A DNA stretch of 64,000 nucleotides from JBCDCY01 sp039180875. GTDB taxonomy: Bacteria > Pseudomonadota > Alphaproteobacteria > Rhodobacterales > Rhodobacteraceae. The translations under genes were made by a program, and so were the position numbers. Below are positions 35,932 to 45,178 of this stretch, one piece after another (position 1 is the stretch's first letter; each line of letters opens with the position of its first letter). The notes under the pieces were generated by a model. That model had not been told where the DNA came from and searched no databases. It saw nothing but the letters and a program-made list of their open reading frames with translations. Location: assembly GCA_039180875.1 (NCBI GenBank), contig JBCDCY010000001.1, positions 806,001-870,000 on the forward strand, in the 5' to 3' direction.

Positions 35932-37421
35932 GCCTCCGCAACCAGGGCCATGAGATCTCCCTTCACGATCTTGCCCATGGCGTTGCGCGGCAGGCGCTCG
36001 ACGATGTGGATCGCCTTCGGCCATTTGATGCGGGAGATCTGGCCGTCATAGCGCGCCAGCAAGCCCTCCGCCGTCAGATCCGCGCCCGCCGCGGGTTCGA
36101 CGAACGCGACGGGCACCTCGCCCCAGCGCGGGTCGGGAGCCGGGACGACGGCGATGGCGGCGATGTCGGGGTGATCCTCTAGCACCCGCTCGACCTCGGC
36201 GGCATAGATGTTCTCCCCGCCTGAGATGATCGCCCCCTTCTTGCGGTCGACGATCCAGAAGAAGCCGTCGGCGTCGACCGTGCCGATGTCACCGGTCCTG
36301 AACCAGCCGTCGATGAAGGCTGCCTCCGTCTCCTCCGGCTTGCGCCAGTAGCCGGTCATCACGTTGCCGCCTCGGACCACGACCTCTCCCCGCTCCCCCG
36401 GCGCGCAGGGCTGGCCGTCGGCGTCCATCACCGCGACTTCCGTGTGCGGCACAGCCCGGCCGCAGGAGCCGACCTGCGTCATCGCATCGAGGGGGGAGAG
36501 GCAGGTGGCCGTCGGGCAGGTCTCCGTCGTGCCGTAGACCTGGCTGACCGGCACATCCTTAGCGTGGAAGGCCTCGATCAGGTGCCGGGGGATGAGGGAG
36601 GAGCCGGTGTTGAGCAGCCGGAGGCTGGAAAAGTCCGCCTCCGCCCAGCCCGGCGCCCGGAGCATGGCGGCCATCTGGGCGGGGACAAGGGTGACGAGGC
36701 TCGGCCGCACCTCCGCAATCGTCTGGAAGGTGGCGTCGACGTCGAAGCGCTCCGCCAGGTGCAGCAGGCCGCCCTGGTGCAGCGTCGGCATGGTGATGAT
36801 GTTGAGCCCGCCGACATGGAAGAGCGGGATCGTGGTCAGCGTCACGTCGCGGTCGGTTATGCCGTACATCGCGACGCCGTTCATGATGTTGGTGAGCAGC
36901 GCCCGGTGGCTCAGCATCGCCCCCTTGGGCCGGCCGGTGGTGCCGGAGGTGTAGACGATCAGCAGCGTCTCCGCCGGGTCGGTTGGCGGAGAGGCCGGGC
37001 GCTGCCAGGGCGCGAGGATGGCGGGCGGCACGTCGAGCTCTGTTGCCGCTTCCATCACGCAGCCCGGGGGAGCGACCGGCGTGATCGTCGGTAGGAGATC
37101 GATGTCGGCAAAGCAGATCTTCGGGTCGGCGTCGGCGAGGATGGCGGCGAACTCCGCCCCGGCGAGCCGGGTGTTGAGCGGCACCATCACGGCGCGCAGA
37201 TGGGCTGCGGCGAAGAGCAGGACAAGCATCCGGGGATGGTTGAGCCCCGCATAGGCGATCCGGTCCCCGGGCCCGATGCCGTGGGCTCGGGCCAGACGCT
37301 CCGCCATCGCCACCACCTGACCGGCGAGCGCGGCGTAGGTCAGCGTCTCGCCCTTGAAGACGATCGCCGGGGCGGCCGGGCGCCAGGCCGCATGGCCGAG
37401 GACCCAGTGGGCGAAGTTCAT
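35928..37421 (-). CDS. Class I adenylate-forming enzyme (acyl/aryl-CoA ligase)
   Basis: A 497-residue ligase that activates a carboxylic acid as acyl-AMP and then, most likely, acyl-CoA. The P-loop is LLIVYTSGTTGRPKGAM, with YGTTETCPTAT, the hinge WFRTGDIGTVD, GGENIYAAEVERVL and the C-terminal lysine segment PRNAMGKIVKGDL. The acid is unknown; medium-chain and aromatic acids are common in this group. It lies 19 bases downstream of the acyl-CoA-dehydrogenase-like gene and is the last gene of the NicX-like operon. Confidence 0.85.
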   Translation of the reverse strand: MNFAHWVLGHAAWRPAAPAIVFKGETLTYAALAGQVVAMAERLARAHGIGPGDRIAYAGLNHPRMLVLLFAAAHLRAVMVPLNTRLAGAEFAAILADADPKICFADIDLLPTITPVAPPGCVMEAATELDVPPAILAPWQRPASPPTDPAETLLIVYTSGTTGRPKGAMLSHRALLTNIMNGVAMYGITDRDVTLTTIPLFHVGGLNIITMPTLHQGGLLHLAERFDVDATFQTIAEVRPSLVTLVPAQMAAMLRAPGWAEADFSSLRLLNTGSSLIPRHLIEAFHAKDVPVSQVYGTTETCPTATCLSPLDAMTQVGSCGRAVPHTEVAVMDADGQPCAPGERGEVVVRGGNVMTGYWRKPEETEAAFIDGWFRTGDIGTVDADGFFWIVDRKKGAIISGGENIYAAEVERVLEDHPDIAAIAVVPAPDPRWGEVPVAFVEPAAGADLTAEGLLARYDGQISRIKWPKAIHIVERLPRNAMGKIVKGDLMALVAEA

Positions 37422-37440
37422 ACCCGGCGCCTGCGCGCGC

Positions 37441-38676
37441 TCACCCCTTCTCGCCGGGGCGGTAGAGGCTTTCCTGGCCCAGCCGTCGCTCCAGGATCTC
37501 GGCCGTCCAGGGCAGCATCAGGGCGCCGCAGCGGCTCTCCCGATAGAGCCGCTCCAGCGGGAAGGTCTTCAAGAGCGTGCGCCCGCCGCAGGTGCGGAGC
37601 GCCAGGGACGCGATAGCGTTGCAGTTCTCCATGATCGTGTGCTGGGCGGCGTAGGCCGTCAGCCGCTCGTCCTGGGTCGGGTTGGCCTTGGCCTGGGCGG
37701 TTGTTTTCTCGAAGAGCGCGCGGGCGGCCTCCAGCATCAGGCGCATCTTGGCCAGTGCGAACTGCTTTTCCGGCACGGCGCGCATGTCGGCCTTCACCCC
37801 CGGCACCTCGCCCCGCAGGTACTGCACGGTGAAGTCGAAGGCCGCCTGGGCAATGCCCATATAGGTGGGCGATAGCGTGAAGAACATGTGCGGCCAGTTG
37901 TAGGCCACCTGGTGATAGACCCCGACTGGCATGAGCTGGAGGGCATCGGGCACGAACACCTCCTTCATGCGGAGGTTGCGCGACATCGTCGCCTGCATGC
38001 CCACAGGGTTCCAGTCGCCGAAGATCTCGAACCCCTCCGCCGCCGCCGGCACGGCGAGGTAGACGGAGTTCTTCACGTCGAGCGCGTTCGCCCCGTCGTC
38101 CACCGAGCAGACCATGCTGTAGTACTGCGCCGCGCCGGAGAGGGAGGCGAAGTGCTTCATGCCATTGACGATCCAGCCGCCATCGACCTTTCGCGCGGTG
38201 GTGCCGAAGGGCGCCTTGCCCGCGGCGGCAGCGGTGTTGGGCTCGGAGAACGGCTGGGCGAAGATCACGCCCTCCTCAATCACCTCGCGGTAGATGCCCG
38301 CGCGGTTCTCATGCTGCATCGCCCGGTCTTCGTCCGACATTGGCAGGTCGTCGATGGCGCGGCTCGACCAGAGGAGCGTGGCGCAATGCATGTTGAAGGT
38401 AAGCGCCGTGGCGCCGCACCAGCGCGCCATCTCGGCCGAGACATGGCAATAGGTCTCGTAGTCCGCGCCGAGGCCGCCGTACTCCGTGGGGATGACCAGG
38501 CCGAGGAAGCCCGCCTGCCGCAGATCGGCGTAGTTCTCCGTCGGAAAGCGGCCCTCCGCGTCATAGATCGCGGCACGCTCCGCAAACCGCGTCTCGCCCA
38601 ACTCCCGCGCTTTGGCGATCAGGGCGGCGCGGTCCATCTTCGGGCGCTTGTCGCTCGGCGTGACTTCGTGGAGCAT
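37441..38676 (-). CDS. Acyl-CoA dehydrogenase-fold flavoprotein
   Basis: A 411-residue protein with the acyl-CoA dehydrogenase layout: an N-terminal helical domain (FLGLVIPTEYGGLGAD), a middle beta domain (AQPFSEPNTAAA ... KHFASLSGAAQYY) and a C-terminal four-helix domain. Near the end, where medium-chain dehydrogenases have YEGTNEIQ with the catalytic glutamate, this protein has LMLPWTAEILERR and no glutamate at that spot. It may use another base, as isovaleryl-CoA dehydrogenase does, or be one of the flavin monooxygenases that share the fold. Its start overlaps the hydrolase stop. Confidence 0.8.
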   Translation of the reverse strand: MLHEVTPSDKRPKMDRAALIAKARELGETRFAERAAIYDAEGRFPTENYADLRQAGFLGLVIPTEYGGLGADYETYCHVSAEMARWCGATALTFNMHCATLLWSSRAIDDLPMSDEDRAMQHENRAGIYREVIEEGVIFAQPFSEPNTAAAAGKAPFGTTARKVDGGWIVNGMKHFASLSGAAQYYSMVCSVDDGANALDVKNSVYLAVPAAAEGFEIFGDWNPVGMQATMSRNLRMKEVFVPDALQLMPVGVYHQVAYNWPHMFFTLSPTYMGIAQAAFDFTVQYLRGEVPGVKADMRAVPEKQFALAKMRLMLEAARALFEKTTAQAKANPTQDERLTAYAAQHTIMENCNAIASLALRTCGGRTLLKTFPLERLYRESRCGALMLPWTAEILERRLGQESLYRPGEKG

Positions 38677-39464
38677 CAGGTATCTCCCCGCAAGGTATTG
38701 AGAAAACTCAGGACGGCGTCGTTGAAGGCCCCGGTCGCCTCGAAATTCGCGAGGTGGCCGATACCGGGCAGCGTGGCCAGCGTCGCCCTGGCGATCTTGC
38801 TCGCCATCTTCTGCATCACCGGCAGGGGGGCGTTGTCATCCTCCTCCCCCGCGATCAGCAGGGTGGGGACGGCGATCTTGGCCAGGTGCGGACGCCCCTC
38901 GAAGGTCACCAGGGTCTCGAGCGCGGCGCGGTAGGTGGCGACGGGGACATTGGCCATGCAGCGGGCGGCCTCGGCCACGCCCGCGCCGTCCGCGGCGCTG
39001 CCCACCATCTGCGGCACGAACGCCTCGGCGAAGGCGGGCATGCTCAATCCGTCGTCGAAGGGCTTCAGCCGGGCGGCGAGGAAATCGCGCTGCCAGTCAC
39101 CGTCCGGCTTGCCGAAGGCCGGGCTGGTGGCGGAGAGGATGAGGGCGCGGACGCGATCCGGTGCATGGGCTGCAATCTCCTGCGCCAGCATCCCGCCCAT
39201 GGAGTGGCCGAGGAGCACGGCCCGCTCCACCCCCAGCGCATCGAGGGCGGCGAGCGCGGCCTGGCGCATCTCGGCCCAGCCCAGCCGCTTGGGCAGGGGC
39301 GTGCCGCCATAGCCCGGGCAATCGAGCGCCACGTGGCGCCAGCCGGCACCGACGATGGCCGCCTTCTGCCGGTTCCAGCTTGACCCATCACCACCGACGC
39401 CGTGGAGCAGCAGGACCGTGTCCGGCCCCGCACCGCAGACCGCGTATCCGCCGAGCGTGCTCAC
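38676..39464 (-). CDS. Alpha/beta hydrolase, possibly NicD-like
   Basis: A 262-residue cytoplasmic hydrolase. The oxyanion region is LLHGVGGDGSSW, the nucleophile elbow GHSMGG, the acid in LLIAGEEDDNAP and the histidine in GIGHLANF. Length and position directly after a NicX-type dioxygenase fit N-formylmaleamate deformylase (NicD), the enzyme that removes formate from the product of 2,5-dihydroxypyridine cleavage; ester or enol-lactone hydrolysis is equally possible from sequence alone. The GTG start overlaps the nicX-like stop (GTGA). Confidence 0.72.
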   Translation of the reverse strand: MSTLGGYAVCGAGPDTVLLLHGVGGDGSSWNRQKAAIVGAGWRHVALDCPGYGGTPLPKRLGWAEMRQAALAALDALGVERAVLLGHSMGGMLAQEIAAHAPDRVRALILSATSPAFGKPDGDWQRDFLAARLKPFDDGLSMPAFAEAFVPQMVGSAADGAGVAEAARCMANVPVATYRAALETLVTFEGRPHLAKIAVPTLLIAGEEDDNAPLPVMQKMASKIARATLATLPGIGHLANFEATGAFNDAVLSFLNTLRGDT

Positions 39465-40519
39465 GCCAGATCACCGACCAGGCGGCCGGCGTCCAGCACC
39501 GGGGTATCGTCGATATGCAGGGTGCAGTCCTTCAGCGGCAGGTCGAAATGGCCGAGGGTGTAGCGCCCCACCGTCTCGTTCGCGCCGGTGGAGTAGAGGA
39601 AATTGCCGGCGAAGACCCGCTGCTCCGTCCCGTTGACATGGGCCCGGTCGTACATGGTGAGCGCATCCCAGCGGGCGCGGTGGTTCATGCCCCAACCGAC
39701 ATGGGAGACGGCGTAGGCCTCCCGATCGCCCCAGGCGGCGAAATAGCTCCGCATCAGATCGGCATCGACGCCGTCGCCGGCGATCTCCTCGACATAATCG
39801 TCGACGATCTGCAATCGGACCGGGCTTTCGAGATAGCGCTTGAAGGTGAGGTTCAGGTCCCCCTGGTTCAGCACCAGCGTGCCGCTCACCGCGCCCTGCT
39901 TCGGAAAGCAGAGGCAAAGCCCCCCCGGCCAATGGGTGATCGTGCCCGGGCGGTCGGTGTAGCCCCAGCCGGCGCCGACGAGCGCATCCTCGACATTCAC
40001 CGTCAGGTCGGTGCCCGCGGCGGAACGGACGCGCATGGTCTTGCCCGCCTTCAAGATCGCGGTGCCGCGCTTCACCCGTGCCTTCAGATCCTCGTCCGCC
40101 GTCACCCGCTCCAACAGCTCGGGATGCTCGTTGGAGATCACCAGGATGCGGGAGCCGGACTTGAGCACCTCCACCGTCTCGGGCGCGTGCAGCATCGCCT
40201 CCACCGTCAGATCGACGATCAGCACGCCGGACTTCAGCGCGTTCATCACCGGGGCTGCGCCCTGGATGCTGTCGGTCGCGCCGGTGGAGCGGATCGGCGC
40301 CGGGGCCCGCTGGGGCGGGGTCGGCACCACGACGTGGACCGGATGGGCGCCGAGGCGGAGAAGCCCGAGCTCGGCCAGATGCACGTTCACCTGGCGCGAC
40401 TGGGTCTCCGACAGCACGACGACGGGATCGCCTTCCTTCACCGCGCATTGCGCAAAGACGGCCGCGAAGGCCTCGATCCACTTCCCTTCGATCCGGTCGC
40501 TCAGCACCTCGGCCCCCAC
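39461..40519 (-). CDS. 2,5-Dihydroxypyridine 5,6-dioxygenase family protein (NicX-like)
   Basis: About 352 residues, of the NicX family, which has an M29 aminopeptidase-like fold but uses Fe(II) to open a dihydroxypyridine ring. Possible metal ligands are the histidines in SHVGWGMNHRARWD and the His and Asp of LGHFDLPL, matching the H-x-D arrangement reported for NicX. The start is uncertain: GTG at 40519 or GTG at 40510, both after a G-rich site; the longer frame upstream is not supported. It is the first gene of an operon with the hydrolase, the flavoprotein and the CoA ligase. An aminopeptidase role cannot be fully excluded. Confidence 0.75.
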   Translation of the reverse strand: MGAEVLSDRIEGKWIEAFAAVFAQCAVKEGDPVVVLSETQSRQVNVHLAELGLLRLGAHPVHVVVPTPPQRAPAPIRSTGATDSIQGAAPVMNALKSGVLIVDLTVEAMLHAPETVEVLKSGSRILVISNEHPELLERVTADEDLKARVKRGTAILKAGKTMRVRSAAGTDLTVNVEDALVGAGWGYTDRPGTITHWPGGLCLCFPKQGAVSGTLVLNQGDLNLTFKRYLESPVRLQIVDDYVEEIAGDGVDADLMRSYFAAWGDREAYAVSHVGWGMNHRARWDALTMYDRAHVNGTEQRVFAGNFLYSTGANETVGRYTLGHFDLPLKDCTLHIDDTPVLDAGRLVGDLA

Positions 40520-40583
40520 GCGAATTGCCCAGGAACCATGCGCGGGCGCGGGGCGCCTGTCGATACCTCCAAGGCGGGAGTGC

Positions 40584-42902
40584 TCAGCCGATAGCGGCCG
40601 GGGTCGCCGGGCCCACCACCTCGTCCGGCAGGCCGGCCTGGGCGAGGGTGTCGGGCACATCCTCACCATCCGGGCCCACGACCTCCACCTTGCGGCGGGC
40701 GAGGCGGATGCCCTCCTTGGCAAAGACCTCGCGCAGGCGATGGTAGATCTCGCGGCGCAGCACGAACTGGGCCCGGGGGCGACACTTAAACTTCACCCGG
40801 ATGACCAGCGCGCTGTCGTCGTCGATGTAGTAGACGCCCTGGCTTTTTAGCGGCTCGATGAACTTCGACCCGTGCTCGGGATGGGCCAGGAACTCCTTGC
40901 CCACCTCCTTCACCACGCGCTTCACGTGCTGCGGGTCCGTCTCCGGTTCCAACCGGAAGGGCATCTTGTAGATCACCCAGTCCCGGTTGTGGTTGGTGAT
41001 CTGCTTCAACTCGCCGAAGGGGATGGTGATGACCGGCCCCCGGTGATGGCGGAGCTGGAGCGAGCGGACGGAGATCGCCTCCACCTCGCCCCTCAGATCG
41101 GTGTCGAGCTCGATGTACTCCCCCACCCGAAAAGCGTCGTCGATCAGGAAGAACACGCCGGAGAAGATGTCGCGCACCAGGGTCTGGGCGCCGAAACCGA
41201 CGGCGATACCGATGATCCCGGCGGAGGCGAGGAGCGGGCCGATATCGACCCCCACCGAGGAAAGCACGATCATCGCCATCACCAGCGAGAGAAACACCAG
41301 GAGCGCATTGCGAAAGAGCGGCATGAGCGTGTCGAGGCGGGAGGCCGCCGGGATCTCCGACGGGTCCACATCCTCGGACGCGGTGGAGACGCGCCGCTCC
41401 GTATGCAGGACCGCCCGCACGATGCGCCAGATCAGATGGCCGATCAGCAGGGTCACGGCGATGTCGAAGACCGGGCTCGCCCAGGCCACCGCGCCCTCGC
41501 CCTTGGCCACCTCCAGCAGGTCGAGACCCCAGAGCCGCGCCACCACGAAGACCGCGACGATGCCGATCACGATCCGCCCGGCCTCGTGCAGCACCTTGCG
41601 AAAGCGCCCTGCGCGGGCGGTGTCGGCGCGCACCAGGCTAAGGCAGATCGCCTCGCCCAGCCGGTCGACGATCGGCAGGCAGAAGAAGACGACCAGGGTG
41701 CCCGCCGGTCCGGCCAGATGGTGGCGCCCGGTCTCCAGCCAATTGGCGACCCAGTAGCCGCCGGCGGCGAAGACGTAGAAGGCCAGCAGGAACGGCGCGG
41801 CCACGACGCTGATCCGGGCAAAGGCGCTCGGCTGGCGATTGGGCTGGATCAGGGCGTTCTCCACCGCCGCCCGGATGCGCACGGCATTCCGCGCAATCGC
41901 CCAGAAGAGGAGTACGGAGACGGCCGTGCCGGCCAGCGCCACCGTCGGGATCGCCGCTGCAAAGCCGACGCCGAGGTTGAGCAGGAGCCCCGCCAGCAGC
42001 CAGCCTGCCAGCCCGATCAGCACCGCCCGGCGAAGCAGCTTATGCACCGCGCCCGCCGCCGGATCGGTGAGGGAGGCGATGCGGATCTGCGGCGCATCCG
42101 GCGCAAAGGCCCGCCGGGTGAGCACGATGAAGGCCCAGGCGTAGGAGACGCCGGCATGGTAGATCCAGACCTGGCCGGTGAGCGGGCCGAGGGCGCCGCT
42201 CAACATCGGCGCGAGCAGCCGGGTGGCGGCCACCAAGGCGACGATAGGCATCAGCTCCACCAGGCCGAGGGCGAGGGTGCGCACCACCCGGTCCCAGTAA
42301 TGCCCGCGCTGGGGCGAGACCAACCACTGCCGCCAGGGACGCGTCAACCAGCCGACCAGCAGCGCCGCGGCGACACCGGCCAGCACCAGGCCGGCCGCGG
42401 CCCAAAGCATCGCGCCGACGCCCCGCTCGGCCTCCGCCAGCCGGTCCGCCACCCCGGCGCGGCGGGCGGGGATGTCGGCGAGCGATCCGGCCCAGCGCCG
42501 CACGCGCGTCTCGATGGTCGTGGCCATATTGGAGAGCCGCATGGCGATCGCGTCGAGCGTCGACATGCCCTCTTCGGTCTCCGCTGCCTGCTCCTCCGCC
42601 CGGCGGACGAGCTCACCGCGCAGCAGTGCCCGGATCTCGGTATCGGTCAGCCGGGCCAGCATGGCGTCGATGACCTCGGGCGAGAGTTCCTCCGGGATCG
42701 CGGCGGCCTCTGCCGTCCCGTCGGATCGGTCGAGGGCCGCCTCACCCTCTTGTAGGAAGCGCTGGGCCTGGGCCTCGGCCGGGGGGGCGGGCCAGAGCGA
42801 TAGCAGCAGGATCAGGACCGGTCCCGCCGCCGCCATGGCTCCGAAAGCCCGCACCATCGCTGCCTCCGCCTTGCTGAGCCTTCTCAGCAAGCGATCAATC
42901 AT
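40584..42902 (-). CDS. Large MscS-type mechanosensitive channel protein
   Basis: A 772-residue inner-membrane protein. A signal-like N-terminal segment (about residues 20-43) and a periplasmic helical region (about 45-150) are followed by some ten hydrophobic segments (about 165-590). The MscS pore and beta domain are at about 560-740: GIAVGFGAQTLVRDIFSGVFFLIDDAFRVGEYIE is the classic pore-lining and exit segment. It releases solutes during hypo-osmotic stress. It lies 28 bases downstream of argF on the same strand. Confidence 0.9.
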   Translation of the reverse strand: MIDRLLRRLSKAEAAMVRAFGAMAAAGPVLILLLSLWPAPPAEAQAQRFLQEGEAALDRSDGTAEAAAIPEELSPEVIDAMLARLTDTEIRALLRGELVRRAEEQAAETEEGMSTLDAIAMRLSNMATTIETRVRRWAGSLADIPARRAGVADRLAEAERGVGAMLWAAAGLVLAGVAAALLVGWLTRPWRQWLVSPQRGHYWDRVVRTLALGLVELMPIVALVAATRLLAPMLSGALGPLTGQVWIYHAGVSYAWAFIVLTRRAFAPDAPQIRIASLTDPAAGAVHKLLRRAVLIGLAGWLLAGLLLNLGVGFAAAIPTVALAGTAVSVLLFWAIARNAVRIRAAVENALIQPNRQPSAFARISVVAAPFLLAFYVFAAGGYWVANWLETGRHHLAGPAGTLVVFFCLPIVDRLGEAICLSLVRADTARAGRFRKVLHEAGRIVIGIVAVFVVARLWGLDLLEVAKGEGAVAWASPVFDIAVTLLIGHLIWRIVRAVLHTERRVSTASEDVDPSEIPAASRLDTLMPLFRNALLVFLSLVMAMIVLSSVGVDIGPLLASAGIIGIAVGFGAQTLVRDIFSGVFFLIDDAFRVGEYIELDTDLRGEVEAISVRSLQLRHHRGPVITIPFGELKQITNHNRDWVIYKMPFRLEPETDPQHVKRVVKEVGKEFLAHPEHGSKFIEPLKSQGVYYIDDDSALVIRVKFKCRPRAQFVLRREIYHRLREVFAKEGIRLARRKVEVVGPDGEDVPDTLAQAGLPDEVVGPATPAAIG

Positions 42903-42930
42903 AGGGCGAGGTCAAGGGGCGCGGGGGCGC

Positions 42931-43857
42931 CTAGACGTCCAGGCACCAGCGCAGGATGCCTTTCTGGACATGCAACCGGTTCTCCGCCTCGTCGAAGATC
43001 ACGGAGTTCGGGCCGTCCATCACCTCCGACGTTGCCTCCTCACCGCGATGGGCCGGCAGGCAGTGCATGAAGAGCGCGTCCTCGTCCGCCTGGGCCATCA
43101 GCGCCGCGTTCACCTGGTAGGGGCGGAGCTGGTTGTGCCGCCGTTCCCGCGCGCTTTGGCTGTCGTGCATCGAAAGCCAGGTGTCGGTGACCACCAGATC
43201 GGCGCCTTTGACCGCCCGCTCGGGATCGCGCTCGATCGCCACGGCGGCGCCGCGCTCACGAGCGAAAGCCATGGCCTTCGGATCGGGGTCCAGCGTCTCC
43301 GGCCCCGCGAAGGTTAGGTCGAAGCCGAACTGGCCGGCGGCGTGCAGCAGGCTGGTGCAGACATTGTTGCCGTCGCCGAGCCAGACCACCTTGCGCCCGC
43401 GGATCGGCCCGCGATGCTCCTCGAACGTCATCACGTCGGCCATGATCTGGCAGGGGTGGGAGGCGTTGGTGAGGCCGTTGATCACCGGCACCGTCGCATG
43501 CTCTGCCAGTTCCCGCAGCGTCGCATCCTCGAACGTGCGGATCATGATCGCATCGACATAGCGCGACAGGACGCGGGCCGTGTCCGCGATCGTCTCGCCA
43601 TGGCCAAGCTGCATCTCGGCGCCCGACAGGATCAGGGCGCTGCCGCCCAACTGGCGGATGCCCACGTCGAAGGAGATGCGGGTGCGCGTCGACGGCTTCT
43701 CGAAGATCAGCGCGATCACCCGGCCGGCGAGCGGCGCGTCGTCGTCGGCCACGCCCTTCGGCTGACCGGTGCGGGCCGTCTTCATGGTCCGCGCGGTCTC
43801 GATGATCCCGGCCAATGCCTCGGCCGGGACCTCGTCGAGGTCGAGGAAGTGCTTCAC
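42931..43857 (-). CDS. argF: Ornithine carbamoyltransferase
   Basis: Makes citrulline from ornithine and carbamoyl phosphate in arginine synthesis. The 308-residue product has the carbamoyl-phosphate motif FEKPSTRTRISFDVG and the ornithine-side HCLPAHRGEE motif. It overlaps the end of argD by 4 bases (ATGA), so argD and argF are translationally coupled. Confidence 0.96.
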   Translation of the reverse strand: MKHFLDLDEVPAEALAGIIETARTMKTARTGQPKGVADDDAPLAGRVIALIFEKPSTRTRISFDVGIRQLGGSALILSGAEMQLGHGETIADTARVLSRYVDAIMIRTFEDATLRELAEHATVPVINGLTNASHPCQIMADVMTFEEHRGPIRGRKVVWLGDGNNVCTSLLHAAGQFGFDLTFAGPETLDPDPKAMAFARERGAAVAIERDPERAVKGADLVVTDTWLSMHDSQSARERRHNQLRPYQVNAALMAQADEDALFMHCLPAHRGEEATSEVMDGPNSVIFDEAENRLHVQKGILRWCLDV

Positions 43858-45056
43858 GCGACGGCGCCCGTCGCCTCGGCGTGGGCCGCCTCGATCGCCT
43901 GGGCGGCCTGGTCGAGCCGGGCGAGCCCCTCGTCAATCTCAGCATCCGAGATGGTGAGCGGCGGCAGGATGCGCGCCACATTCTCCGCCGCCGGCACCAC
44001 GATCACCCGGGCGCCGTAGCCGGCCGAGATCACGTCGGCGAGCGCCGCGCGGCACTTGAGGCCGAGCATCAGGCCCTCGCCCCGCACCGCCTCGAACACC
44101 TCCGGGTGCGCTGCGACCAGTCCCTCGAGCCCCTGGCGAAAGCGCCCGGCGGCGCGGCTCACCCGGTCGAGGAAGCCGTCCGACAGCACTTCCTCCACCA
44201 CCGCGACGCCGATGGCGCAGGCGAGCGGGTTGCCGCCATAGGTCGAGCCGTGGCTGCCCGCGGTCATGCCCGCCGCCGCATCCTCCGTCGCCAGGCAGGC
44301 GCCGAGGGGGAAGCCCCCGCCGATGCCCTTGGCCACGGCCATGATGTCGGGCGCGATGCCGGCCCACTCGTGGGCGAACAGGCGCCCTGTCCGGCCGATG
44401 CCGCACTGGATCTCGTCGAGGATCAGCAGCAGGCCGTGCCGGTCGCAGAGCGCCCGGAGCGCCTGCAACGTCTCCTCACCGAGGGGCCGGATGCCGCCCT
44501 CCCCCTGGATCGGTTCGATCATCACCGCGGCGGTCTCTGGCCCGATCGCCGCCTCCACCGCCTCGAGATCGGCGAAGGGCACATGGTCGAAGCCCGGCAG
44601 CATCGGGCCGAAGCCGCCCACCAGCTTCTCCGCCCCCGCCGCCGCGATCATGCCGAGGGAGCGGCCGTGAAACGACCCCTCGAAGGTGATGATCCGGTAG
44701 CGCTCCGGCATCCCCTTGGCCGAGAAGTGCTTGCGCGCCATCTTCACCGCGCATTCCGTGCTCTCGGTACCGGAGTTGGTGAAGAAGATCGTGTCGGCGA
44801 AGGAGTTCTCCACCAGCAATTCCGCCAGCTTCTCCTGGTTCGGGATGCGGTAGAGGTTCGAGGTGTGCCACAGGCGTCGGCCCTGCGTCTCCAGCGCGGC
44901 GACGAGCTTTGGATGCGCATGGCCGAGGGCGCTGACGGCGATGCCGGCGCCCAGGTCCAGAAAACGCTCCCCGCTCGCCTCGATCAGCCAGGACCCCTCT
45001 CCCTCGTCGAAGGAGAGCTCGGCCCGCGCATAGGTCGGCAGGACAGGCGAAATCAC
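43854..45056 (-). CDS. argD: Acetylornithine aminotransferase
   Basis: A PLP enzyme of arginine (and possibly lysine) synthesis, 400 residues. FTNSGTESTECAVKMARKHF, LILDEIQCGIGRTG and the PLP lysine in DIMAVAKGIGGGFPLGA are class III aminotransferase motifs; STYGGNPLACAIG follows. The frame runs far upstream, but the GTG at 45056 has AGGAG eight bases before it and gives the known N-terminus. Coupled to argF; the ABC permease gene lies upstream on the same strand. Confidence 0.93.
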   Translation of the reverse strand: MISPVLPTYARAELSFDEGEGSWLIEASGERFLDLGAGIAVSALGHAHPKLVAALETQGRRLWHTSNLYRIPNQEKLAELLVENSFADTIFFTNSGTESTECAVKMARKHFSAKGMPERYRIITFEGSFHGRSLGMIAAAGAEKLVGGFGPMLPGFDHVPFADLEAVEAAIGPETAAVMIEPIQGEGGIRPLGEETLQALRALCDRHGLLLILDEIQCGIGRTGRLFAHEWAGIAPDIMAVAKGIGGGFPLGACLATEDAAAGMTAGSHGSTYGGNPLACAIGVAVVEEVLSDGFLDRVSRAAGRFRQGLEGLVAAHPEVFEAVRGEGLMLGLKCRAALADVISAGYGARVIVVPAAENVARILPPLTISDAEIDEGLARLDQAAQAIEAAHAEATGAVA

Positions 45057-45178
45057 CTTGGGACTCCTCGGTTTGGCCGCGGCCGGGATGCGCGCCGGGC
45101 GGCCGGCCGCGCGCGCCGGGTGCTTCTGCCCGAACAGGCCCGCGAAATCAATGCAGGCGGGGTTCTGTGGGCGGGCTG

